Origin: Candidatus Cloacimonadota bacterium
GTDB taxonomy: Bacteria > Cloacimonadota > Cloacimonadia > JGIOTU-2
Assembly: GCA_030628975.1 (NCBI GenBank)
Contig: DAOVPZ010000014.1
Coordinates: forward strand, 1 to 13,720
Reading direction: 5' to 3'
Length of the DNA stretch: 13,720 bases
The translations under genes were made by a program, and so were the position numbers. How positions within the stretch are numbered: position 1 is the stretch's first letter; every line of letters starts with the position of its first letter. Positions 7,103 through 13,720 of the stretch are shown in pieces. A model generated the notes under the pieces. It did not search any database. It saw only the letters and a list, made by a program, of their open reading frames with translations, and was not told where the DNA came from.

Positions 7103-7130
7103 ACCGATTTACACCGATAAACACTGATTT
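7101..7130. repeat. Three tandem 10-bp repeats (ACACYGATWW)
   Basis: CCACCGATTT (7101-7110), ACACCGATAA (7111-7120) and ACACTGATTT (7121-7130) are three copies in exact 10-base register in the receptor-ribF spacer. The invariant core is CAC-Y-GAT. The same unit occurs upstream of ispF at 2019-2028. Ten bases is close to one helical turn, so the copies would present the same face of the DNA. No known family is recognised. Confidence 0.65.
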
Positions 7131-7142
7131 TAATTTTTTGCC

Positions 7143-7174
7143 TTTAGGCATTTAGGTATTTAGGTGTTTAGGTA
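7143..7174. repeat. Four tandem 8-bp repeats (TTTAGGTA)
   Basis: TTTAGGCA (7143-7150), TTTAGGTA (7151-7158), TTTAGGTG (7159-7166) and TTTAGGTA (7167-7174) follow each other without gaps. A degenerate fifth unit, TTTAAAAC, runs into the receptor's stop codon. The first seven bases of each unit differ only at position 7, and position 8 alternates A or G. This is a microsatellite-like array lying 3' of the receptor gene on its strand. Copy-number change here could slightly shift the receptor's 3' end. Confidence 0.75.
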
Positions 7175-7175
7175 T

Positions 7176-9575
7176 TTAAAACTCAACCATCACTCCAACA
7201 ACAATCATTCTGCCCCACTGATAAATCTTTTCTTTTGTTCCGTCTTCCCGATATGTATAATCCCAGATATTTTTTGTATTGAAAAGATTATCAATTTCAA
7301 GATAGCTTACTATATTAATTCTATCAAAAAACTTACGATGATGTATATGTAAATCAAATCTTTTATATGCTGGAAAACGTTTGTTGTTTATATCCTTTTC
7401 AGGTAGAACTCTCCATCTCCTTAAACTGGGATCATACTCTGGTTTTGTATATGGTTTGCCACCCAGATACCTGTATTTAATAGAAATCTCTGTTTCATCT
7501 GAAGGGAAAATAGGAATCCAGTTAATATAATTAAACCACTTCTTACTTTTTTCAAACCAATAGTATTTCATAAATTCAATTTTGTAGCCCAAAACACCTG
7601 TGAACACATGACGATAATCAAAATCCCAATTAAATTCTTTTTCACCGCCTGGGTCTCTAGGATCTTTTGCTTTCGCAATTGAATAGGAATAGCTTAAAGT
7701 TCCCCAGAAATCATCTTTCACTTTTTTCTGTAAAAATAATTCAATACCTTTTGCATATCCCGCACCAACATTAACAAAATAGGTATCCCAATCATTAGGG
7801 TCAGTAGTTGTCATAGCATAATTTATTGGAACATCTTTGTATTTTTTGTAATATGTTTCCACACTTGCTTTTATATCTTCAGAAAGTAACTGCTCAAATC
7901 CAACCACAATCTGGTCTGTGAATTTCGGTTTTAGGTATTTATTTAGTTCATCAAAAGTTAATTGATAATACTCAGGATTCTGATAGTGACGACCTAATCC
8001 AAAATTAAGGCTTGTCCCCGCGTCCGCAGGGAACATATATTTCAATCCTAATCGGGGTGAAATACCCCCTTGTTCTGTATAAGTAAAACAATCATAACGA
8101 AGACCAGCATTTAAAGAAAGCAATCCAAAATTATGTTTATATTGAATATGACTACCAATTTTATAATCATTGATTTTATCATCAATTTTATTATTAGGTC
8201 CATAAGAATAAACACATAATATACTATCAATATCCCCAGCTTCGTTATATAAAAAAACCGTATCTGGTCTCATAAACCTTTCATCGTTAGTTTCGACATT
8301 TTTTAGGTTTAAACCAAAAGAGATTTTCCCAATATTTGTCTTTGGAAAATTAAGATCAAATTTCAATGTATTATGCGTTTCATATGAATGATTATAAAAT
8401 AATCTGTGATCTGCAACTTTCTTATTTGCTTCATAGACATCAGTATGCCACCAGTTATAATTTCTGTAAAGGGTTAAAAGTGAGTAACTACTTTTGAAAA
8501 TGCTTCTTAAAGTAGCACCAATTGCATATTGTCCTGATTTGGCATAAATATCTTGATTTCCTTCTGAATAAGTTGACGCTTCATCCAAGATATCAATCCA
8601 ATCATTAGCCCAGATTTGATTTAGAGTTAATTTCTGAGCAGGTGAAATATGAAACACCTGTTTGGCAAAAATGGAATGATAATTTGGTACTGCTGTTAAT
8701 CCAAAACTTTCACTAACTAAACTAAGAAAACTTCGATGGTACGAGAAGATGTATGAACCATTTTTCCCGGGGAGAGGTCCTTCAATATTTCCCCCATAAC
8801 CAGCCATCCCAATATCGAGTTTGGCTTCAAATCGGTTTTCATTTCCATTTCTGGTAGTAATGTCTAATACCGATGATGCTTTATCTCCATATTTACTCGG
8901 GAATGCCCCGGCATAAAAATCAATTTCTTTAATAAATTCTGGACTGAGTATACAGATTGGTCCTCCCCCAGTACCCTGCCAGGCAAAATGATTCGGGTTT
9001 GATAATTCTATGTTATCTATTACAAATAGATTCTCACCATAATTTCCACCACGAACAATTATTTCATTTTCAGTATCTGAACCAGAAACCACTGCAGGGA
9101 GTGCTTGAATTGCTCTTTGAATATCATATGTTCCAGAAGGCTGAAGACGAATCTCTTCAACATCTAGATTTTTTGAACTAACAGGTGCATCTGGAATTTC
9201 AATGAAAAATTGTTTATTCTTAACTGTTATCCCTGACATTTTGATGGCTTCAGGATACAAACTCACATTGAGAATTGTACTACGGTTTGGTTTAACAAAT
9301 ATATTTATTTTTGTTTGGGTCTTGTACCCCAATCTATTAAAAGTGATTTGATGTGAACCAATAGGAATATTATGAATGATATATCGTCCTTTCACATCAC
9401 TGATATATCTTACTGAGTCTTCAACCATAACCCCCACACCCATAATCGGCTTTTTGGTTTCTTTGTCTGTTATCCATCCTGATAAGCTGCCTGTTCTACC
9501 ATCTGCGAATAGAAAGGAAGCAATAGTAGAAAATAATATGGTTACTAAAATAAATTTTAAAGATTTCATATTCAT
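7176..9575 (-). CDS. TonB-dependent outer-membrane receptor with carboxypeptidase-regulatory-like domain
   Basis: A 799 aa outer-membrane active transporter; the substrate is unknown. A signal peptide (1 to about 25, MNMKSLKF start, cleavage near FADG) is followed by a carboxypeptidase-regulatory-like beta-sandwich (about 29-108; GWITDKETKKPI, DVKGRYIIHNIPIG). The plug domain (about 135-245) includes EIIVRGGNYGENLFVIDNIE (171-190), NPNHFAW (193-199) and YAGAFPSKYGDKASSVLDIT (221-240). The rest is a beta-barrel of aromatic-rich alternating strands ending in Phe (GVMVEF), the usual outer-membrane insertion signal. No TonB box or SusD partner was recognised. The start could be Met1 or Met3; neither has a Shine-Dalgarno sequence. 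It interrupts the usual truB-ribF pair, lies 39 bases after truB beyond a hairpin, and is followed by a repeat-filled spacer, which suggests later insertion. Confidence 0.92.
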   Translation of the reverse strand: MNMKSLKFILVTILFSTIASFLFADGRTGSLSGWITDKETKKPIMGVGVMVEDSVRYISDVKGRYIIHNIPIGSHQITFNRLGYKTQTKINIFVKPNRSTILNVSLYPEAIKMSGITVKNKQFFIEIPDAPVSSKNLDVEEIRLQPSGTYDIQRAIQALPAVVSGSDTENEIIVRGGNYGENLFVIDNIELSNPNHFAWQGTGGGPICILSPEFIKEIDFYAGAFPSKYGDKASSVLDITTRNGNENRFEAKLDIGMAGYGGNIEGPLPGKNGSYIFSYHRSFLSLVSESFGLTAVPNYHSIFAKQVFHISPAQKLTLNQIWANDWIDILDEASTYSEGNQDIYAKSGQYAIGATLRSIFKSSYSLLTLYRNYNWWHTDVYEANKKVADHRLFYNHSYETHNTLKFDLNFPKTNIGKISFGLNLKNVETNDERFMRPDTVFLYNEAGDIDSILCVYSYGPNNKIDDKINDYKIGSHIQYKHNFGLLSLNAGLRYDCFTYTEQGGISPRLGLKYMFPADAGTSLNFGLGRHYQNPEYYQLTFDELNKYLKPKFTDQIVVGFEQLLSEDIKASVETYYKKYKDVPINYAMTTTDPNDWDTYFVNVGAGYAKGIELFLQKKVKDDFWGTLSYSYSIAKAKDPRDPGGEKEFNWDFDYRHVFTGVLGYKIEFMKYYWFEKSKKWFNYINWIPIFPSDETEISIKYRYLGGKPYTKPEYDPSLRRWRVLPEKDINNKRFPAYKRFDLHIHHRKFFDRINIVSYLEIDNLFNTKNIWDYTYREDGTKEKIYQWGRMIVVGVMVEF

Positions 9576-9589
9576 TTTTATTTGTATTT

Positions 9590-9610
9590 GATACAGGATA
9601 AACCTGTATC
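9590..9610. other. Perfect 8-bp hairpin between truB and the receptor gene
   Basis: GATACAGG (9590-9597) and CCTGTATC (9603-9610) pair perfectly around the loop ATAAA. The stem begins 4 bases after the truB stop codon and ends 14 bases before the receptor ATG, so it lies in the receptor's leader. There is no T-run after it on the minus strand, so a simple terminator is not supported. It may protect the truB 3' end, tune receptor translation, or be one copy of a palindromic intergenic repeat. Confidence 0.6.
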
Positions 9611-9614
9611 TACC

Positions 9615-10298
9615 CTATAATTTTATTTTCACAGGCATTATCAAATTTCCAATTTTCTTGCTATTCAGTTCATTCAACGACATTGCATTCTTTACCAAGA
9701 AATCTCCAATTCGCAGTCTTCGCAACTCAACTAAATGTCCAACTGTGTTGAGTCTCTCAGCAATGTCTTCAGCCAATACGCGTATATAAGTCCCTTTAGA
9801 AACTACTGTCGAAAACTTCAAAAATGGCTTTTTATACTCTAGTAATTTCAATTCTTTTATAACAACATTTCTTGGCTTTCGTTCAACAATTTCACCTTTT
9901 CTGGCAAGCTTATAAAGCCTGATACCATTTCTTTTAATCGCTGAAAACATTGGTGGAATTTGCTTAATTGTGCCAATGAAACTTTTAAAAACTGCCCTTA
10001 TTTGAGGAATTGATAATTCAGGAATTGGTTTTTCTTCAATAATTTTACCTGTTAAGTCAGCAGTATCAGTCCTTTCGCCAAATTTAATCTTACCATAATA
10101 TTCTTTATCTAAATCTGAAAATTCAGAAATATGTTTAGTTGCTTTTCTACCCACAAAGACTAAAAGTACTCCAGTGGAAAAAGGATCAAGTGTTCCTGAA
10201 TGACCAACTTTCTTCACTCCAGTAAGATGACGGATTTTCTTAACAACCCCAAAAGAAGTTATTGCAGCAGGTTTATCAATATTGAGCAAACCATACAT
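9615..10298 (-). CDS. truB: tRNA pseudouridine-55 synthase
   Basis: Converts uridine 55 in the T-loop of tRNAs to pseudouridine. From the ATG at 10298 the protein has 227 aa, short for the family, so a full C-terminal PUA domain is absent or minimal. It opens MYGLLNIDKPAAITSFGVV; the catalytic motif GHSGTLDPFSTGVLL (32-46) holds Asp38. It continues with EYYGKIKFGERTDTADLTG and SKGTYIRVLAEDIAERL, the standard later motifs. A TTG two codons upstream (10304) is possible, but the ATG fits family N-termini better. It follows the DHH gene by 29 bases. Confidence 0.95.
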   Translation of the reverse strand: MYGLLNIDKPAAITSFGVVKKIRHLTGVKKVGHSGTLDPFSTGVLLVFVGRKATKHISEFSDLDKEYYGKIKFGERTDTADLTGKIIEEKPIPELSIPQIRAVFKSFIGTIKQIPPMFSAIKRNGIRLYKLARKGEIVERKPRNVVIKELKLLEYKKPFLKFSTVVSKGTYIRVLAEDIAERLNTVGHLVELRRLRIGDFLVKNAMSLNELNSKKIGNLIMPVKIKL

Positions 10299-10327
10299 AT
10301 TCAAGATAATCCATTACAAAATTTTAA

Positions 10328-11335
10328 TTATAATAAATTATATTTATCTGAAAATTTTAATTTTTTGTCTATCTTGTTCAAAAGTTCATTCCTTAATTCA
10401 GTCAAACTCATTTTTACTTCAAAACCCGCAGCATGCTTATGTCCCCCACCATTATAACTTTTTGCTATTTCCTGAACATTCAGGTTTTTAGATCTGATAG
10501 AGCAACGATAATGATTTTCGTTGAGTTCACGAAAATAGATAATTACTTCATGTTCATCTGTAGGTTTTACTTCTTTTGAAAATCCCGATGTTAGTTCCAT
10601 ATCTGCATCACAATCATTAAAGATCTTTTGGGAAGTGAGATAACAAACAACTTTCCCATCAAAATATTCTTCTAAAGATGATAAAGTCTTTCCTAATAAT
10701 CTTAATTCTGATAATGACCTGTTCTCAAAAAGATTAAGATAACATAAATTATTATCAGCCCCTAATTCAATTAATTCACAAGCTATGGAAAAGGTTGCTG
10801 GTTTAACATTATTATTTACAAAGTTATTTGTATCATAAATCAGACCTGTATACAAACAATTAGCAAATTTTTGTTTCCAGGTTGAGGAAAAATTATTAAT
10901 CTCATCTTTTAAAAGTAAATAAATAATCTCACAAGTTGAAGAAGAATAAACATCTATATAAGATATTGAATCAGCAATCTTTTCTTCTTCCTGATGATGG
11001 TCAATACAAATTATCTTTTTATAATTATCAAATATACTTTGAATTTTTTGCCCTGCTCTTTTTTTTTCATTGAAGTCTAGCATAATAATTATATAATCTG
11101 AGCTGTCAATAACCTTAGTTTCAACTTTATCGGAAAAACCAAGAAAACGATACTTGTCTAAAGGTTTATCTTGATTAATTATTTTAATATTTTTACCAAA
11201 TTTTTCAAGATATAATAATAATGCAAATTGTGCTCCAATTCCATCACCATCTGGATTTTCATGTGTAGTAATAATATAATTCTTATTATTATTGGTTACT
11301 TTTTTAAATTCAAATTTAAATTCATCAATCATCAT
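10328..11335 (-). CDS. nrnA: DHH/DHHA1 phosphoesterase, NrnA-like (nano-RNase / pAp phosphatase)
   Basis: Expected to degrade very short RNA oligonucleotides and/or 3'-phosphoadenosine 5'-phosphate. The 335 aa length is usual. The DHH domain has THENPDGDGIG (24-34; ligands His25, Asp29, Asp31), IMLDFN (84-89; Asp87), IDHHQ (111-115), and YTGLIYDTNNF (162-172; Asp168). The DHHA1 domain ends in the nucleotide-binding GGGHKHAAG (near 296-304). All metal ligands are present. The ATG overlaps the end of rbfA by 11 bases, implying translational coupling. Location between rbfA and truB is common in bacteria. Paralogues of this fold include c-di-AMP phosphodiesterases, but those carry extra N-terminal domains that are absent here. 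Confidence 0.9.
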   Translation of the reverse strand: MMIDEFKFEFKKVTNNNKNYIITTHENPDGDGIGAQFALLLYLEKFGKNIKIINQDKPLDKYRFLGFSDKVETKVIDSSDYIIIMLDFNEKKRAGQKIQSIFDNYKKIICIDHHQEEEKIADSISYIDVYSSSTCEIIYLLLKDEINNFSSTWKQKFANCLYTGLIYDTNNFVNNNVKPATFSIACELIELGADNNLCYLNLFENRSLSELRLLGKTLSSLEEYFDGKVVCYLTSQKIFNDCDADMELTSGFSKEVKPTDEHEVIIYFRELNENHYRCSIRSKNLNVQEIAKSYNGGGHKHAAGFEVKMSLTELRNELLNKIDKKLKFSDKYNLL

Positions 11336-11675
11336 ATTGTTTGCGTTCTTTTTCTATCAACATTTCAATAGAACGTGCCTCTTGAGAAATAGTATCATAG
11401 ATAAAATCTAGTTCAGGAGTATATCTTAAGTTAAGATTTTTAGCCAATCTCATTCTAATATATTTCTTAGCCCTGTTTAAACCTTTGCAAGCTTGTTTTT
11501 TTTCTTTGCCACTCAGAATTGAAAAATATACTTTTGCATAATGCATATCAGAAGAAACTTCAACCTCCTCAATTGTAACATTTTTTACTCTTTTATCTCG
11601 CAAATCAAACCTAACTATTTTTATAACATTTTGCTTGATTAGTTCATTCAATCTTTCTTGATGAAATTGTGACAT
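11325..11675 (-). CDS. rbfA: 30S ribosome-binding factor A
   Basis: A small KH-type protein that binds 16S rRNA during late 30S subunit maturation and in cold adaptation. It has 116 aa, the normal size. Family features are the N-terminal basic helix with QERLNELIKQ, then VTIEEVEVSSDMHYAKVYFS (34-53), matching the V-T-x-x-x-V-x-x-S-x-D-L-x-x-A-x-V-Y core, IRMRLAKNLNLRYTPELDFIYD, and a C-terminal helix with ARSIEMLIEKE. A GAGGA sequence precedes the ATG, which overlaps the DUF503 stop as TAATG. Fully consistent with the infB-ylxP-rbfA cluster. Confidence 0.95.
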   Translation of the reverse strand: MSQFHQERLNELIKQNVIKIVRFDLRDKRVKNVTIEEVEVSSDMHYAKVYFSILSGKEKKQACKGLNRAKKYIRMRLAKNLNLRYTPELDFIYDTISQEARSIEMLIEKERKQYDD

Positions 11676-11956
11676 TAATAATAATCCTCAATTTTAATTA
11701 TCTCAATATCGATGTAATTACTTTCAATAAAATTGATAATTTCTGATAATTGCTTCTCAATATAAGGCATTTCATTAGCAATTATAGAAATACCAATCGT
11801 AGCATTTTTCCATTTATCATAATTATCAATTTCAGAAATAGAAACATTAAATTTATTATGTGCTTTTTGTATGATACTTTTTATAATACTTCTTTTATTT
11901 TTTAAAGATTTTGATAATGGCAAATAAAGATTTATGGTTATGCTTTTTACTGGCAT
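11675..11956 (-). CDS. ylxP: DUF503 (YlxP-like) protein
   Basis: A 93 aa ferredoxin-like-fold protein of the DUF503 family. Its exact role is unsettled; its constant place between infB and rbfA suggests ribosome maturation or translation. The family marks are LYLPLSKSLKNKRSIIKSII (LPxSxSLKxKR), NKFNVSISEID (N-x-F-x-V-S-x-x-E-x-D) and the following DKWKNATIGISIIANE. An in-frame TTG lies one codon upstream (11959), but the ATG at 11956 is preferred. It starts 9 bases after the infB stop, and its own stop overlaps the rbfA start. Confidence 0.9.
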   Translation of the reverse strand: MPVKSITINLYLPLSKSLKNKRSIIKSIIQKAHNKFNVSISEIDNYDKWKNATIGISIIANEMPYIEKQLSEIINFIESNYIDIEIIKIEDYY

Positions 11957-11965
11957 CAATTTATG

Positions 11966-13720
11966 TTATTCTATTTTTTTTCTTTCTTCGATTTTTATGT
12001 AAGCTTCAATAATGTCCCCCACTTTTATATCATTAAAATTTTCAATAGCAATTCCACATTCCTGGTCTTCATTTGCCTCTTTCACTTCATTCTGAAATCT
12101 TCTAAGGGAAGCAATCTTCCCTTCATAAATTTTTATATCTTCATGGAAAATTCTTACAAGAGCTTTATCAGTAATCTTTCCTTCAGTAACAAAGCATCCA
12201 GCAATAGTACCAATTTTAGAAATCTTAAATGTCTGTTTTACTTCCGCAGTTCCAATAATCTCTTCGTGAATAATTGGTGCGAGTAAGCCTTCAAGTGATT
12301 TTTTCACATTATCAATTGCTTCAAAAATAACATCATATAATCGTATTGCGACTTTATTAAATTCAGCAGCTTTTCTGGCTTCAGCATTTGGTCTTACATG
12401 AAAACCAATAATAATTGCATTTGAGGCAGCAGCAAGGTCCGCATCAGCTTCAACGATTCCTCCAACTGCCTTATGAATTATATTGACTTCTATCTCTTCT
12501 GTTCGTATTTTTTGAAGAGCATCGCAAATCGCTTCAACAGAACCATCAGTATCTCCTTTCACAATTACATTCAGTGCATTTGCCTTGCTTTGCTGTATTC
12601 TATCAAATAAATTATCCAAAGTTACACCCTTACCACTTGCAATCTGTCTTTGTCTAATAATAAATTGTCTTTGGGAAGTAATCTCTCTTGCACTTTTTTC
12701 ATCCTGGACAACATTAAAAGTATCACCTGCTTGTGGGACACCATTTAAACCTAAAATCTGAACAACTCCTGATGGATAACAAGTTTTTACTGTTTTCATT
12801 CGCTCATCAATCATTAACCGAATCTTCCCAAATTGAGCACCGCAAATTGCAATATCACCAGTTCCTAAAACTCCGTTTTGCACTAATATTGTGGCAATTG
12901 GACCCTTTCCTTTGTCCAACTTTGCTTCAATAACAACTCCTTCGGTATTACCAGTATATCTCGCTGATAATTCTTCAACTTCAGCAACTAAGAGAATTGT
13001 TTCTAAGAGATTATCAATTCCTTCCCCTGTCTTTGCAGAACATTCAGCATACTCTACAGAACCACCCCAACCGTGCAGTCTGATATTTTGCTTACCAAGT
13101 TGAACCTTTATCTTCTCAGTATCAGCATTAGGTAAATCAATTTTATTAATGGCAATGATTATAGGTATATCTGCAGCTTTTGCATGGTCAATAGCTTCAA
13201 TTGTCTGGGGCATAACTCCATCATCTGCAGCAATTACAATCACAGCAATATCTGTAATATCTGCTCCTCGGGCTCTCATGGCAGTAAAAGCCTCATGACC
13301 GGGTGTATCAATAAATGAAATCTTTTGATTATTAAATTCTACTTGATATGCTCCAATATGCTGGGTTATTCCACCTGCTTCACCAGCGATAATGTTACTT
13401 TTTCTTATATAATCAAGTATTGATGTCTTGCCGTGATCAATATGACCCATAACTGCAACTACAGGGGGTCTTGTTTTAACCTCAACCTTATCAATTTCTT
13501 TTTTCTCTACAGATAAAATATCACTTCCATATTGTTCTGCAAAGTCCACTTCAAAATTGAATTCATCACAAATCATTATCAACGACTCTTTATCCAACCT
13601 CTGATTGATTGTAATCATCTTTCCAAGCTCCATGAATTTAGCAACTATCTCAATTGAATTTTTACCCATAATCTTTGCTAATTCCGAAGCTGAAGTAAAC
13701 TCGCTTATAACTATTTTTTG
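11966..13720 (-). CDS. infB: Translation initiation factor IF-2, 5' end missing
   Basis: The GTPase that places initiator tRNA on the 30S subunit and promotes 50S joining. The frame stays open to the right edge: 17 codons precede the methionine at 13669 and read ISEFTSASELAKIMGKN, typical of the IF2 N-terminal domain (x-x-x-E-L-A-x-x-x-x). That methionine is therefore internal and the true start lies outside the window. At least 584 residues are present. The G domain has GHIDHGKT (13424-13447; Ile instead of the usual Val), GITQHIG, DTPGH, NKID and SAKTG in order, followed by domains II, III and IV, ending near GIAIENFNDIKVGDIIEAY. Heads the cluster with DUF503 and rbfA. Confidence 0.97.
   Translation of the reverse strand, partial: QKIVISEFTSASELAKIMGKNSIEIVAKFMELGKMITINQRLDKESLIMICDEFNFEVDFAEQYGSDILSVEKKEIDKVEVKTRPPVVAVMGHIDHGKTSILDYIRKSNIIAGEAGGITQHIGAYQVEFNNQKISFIDTPGHEAFTAMRARGADITDIAVIVIAADDGVMPQTIEAIDHAKAADIPIIIAINKIDLPNADTEKIKVQLGKQNIRLHGWGGSVEYAECSAKTGEGIDNLLETILLVAEVEELSARYTGNTEGVVIEAKLDKGKGPIATILVQNGVLGTGDIAICGAQFGKIRLMIDERMKTVKTCYPSGVVQILGLNGVPQAGDTFNVVQDEKSAREITSQRQFIIRQRQIASGKGVTLDNLFDRIQQSKANALNVIVKGDTDGSVEAICDALQKIRTEEIEVNIIHKAVGGIVEADADLAAASNAIIIGFHVRPNAEARKAAEFNKVAIRLYDVIFEAIDNVKKSLEGLLAPIIHEEIIGTAEVKQTFKISKIGTIAGCFVTEGKITDKALVRIFHEDIKIYEGKIASLRRFQNEVKEANEDQECGIAIENFNDIKVGDIIEAYIKIEERKKIE

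Noticed and set aside
7101..7174. CRISPR array
   Set aside because: Units are 8 and 10 bases and contiguous, with no spacers, and no cas genes are present.
7076..7175. FMN riboswitch upstream of ribF
   Set aside because: The spacer is filled by tandem repeats and lacks the conserved RFN element sequences.
9590..9610. Rho-independent terminator after truB
   Set aside because: The stem is perfect but no T-run follows it on the minus strand; recorded only as a hairpin.
10302..10304. TTG start for truB
   Set aside because: The ATG two codons later begins MYGLLNIDKP, which matches the usual TruB N-terminus.
11957..11959. TTG start for the DUF503 gene
   Set aside because: The ATG directly after it fits DUF503 N-termini; neither has a Shine-Dalgarno sequence. 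The choice changes one residue.
11963..12286. Plus-strand 107-codon frame opposite the infB 3' end
   Set aside because: Antisense to conserved IF2 domain IV, Phe/Ser/Asn-rich as expected from reading AT-rich coding DNA backwards.
13667..13669. Methionine at 13669 as the infB start
   Set aside because: Seventeen in-frame codons upstream continue the conserved IF2 N-terminal domain up to the window edge, so this methionine is internal.

Overview
The window is AT-rich (by eye about one third G+C) and every supported gene lies on the minus strand, so transcription runs from high to low coordinates. An outer-membrane TonB-dependent receptor and a secreted SLBB-type protein point to a diderm (Gram-negative) bacterium. 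The receptor's plug-domain style and the low G+C resemble uncultured FCB-related lineages such as Cloacimonadota, Marinimicrobia or KSB1. That placement is inference; no rRNA or taxonomic marker search was possible.

Right half (13720 to about 6155): a translation and ribosome-maturation cluster in conserved order. It holds infB (5' end cut by the window), a DUF503/YlxP protein, rbfA, a DHH/DHHA1 phosphoesterase (NrnA-like), truB, a TonB-dependent receptor, and ribF. Without the receptor and the DHH gene this matches the classical infB-ylxP-rbfA-truB-ribF order. The genes are nearly contiguous, with overlaps at DUF503/rbfA and rbfA/nrnA. The receptor is the outsider: it sits between truB and ribF, with a perfect 8-bp hairpin on its 5' side and a repeat-filled spacer on its 3' side.

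Middle (about 6155 to 5731): a small antitoxin-like ORF with a strong Shine-Dalgarno sequence. A very short overlapping reading frame at its 3' end looks like the first residues of a RelE/ParE-type toxin cut off by a stop codon, so this is probably a decayed toxin-antitoxin pair.

Left half (5730 to 1): ispD, an unusually long GlmS-like amidotransferase (935 aa), ispF, hutI, and the N-terminus of an exported SLBB-like protein not previously delimited (1-153). IspD and IspF are steps three and five of the methylerythritol phosphate isoprenoid pathway and are often adjacent or fused; here glmS separates them. The GlmS-like protein keeps the glutaminase and isomerase catalytic residues. Its presumed N-terminal nucleophile cysteine is residue 49, however, behind a basic, amphipathic extension with no start codon near the cysteine. 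It also carries large insertions. This is the most unusual protein in the window.

Two intergenic spacers carry degenerate 10-bp iterated repeats of the form ACACYGATWW, one of them next to a perfect-period 8-bp tandem array (TTTAGGTA). These short spaced repeats look like a genome-wide intergenic repeat family.
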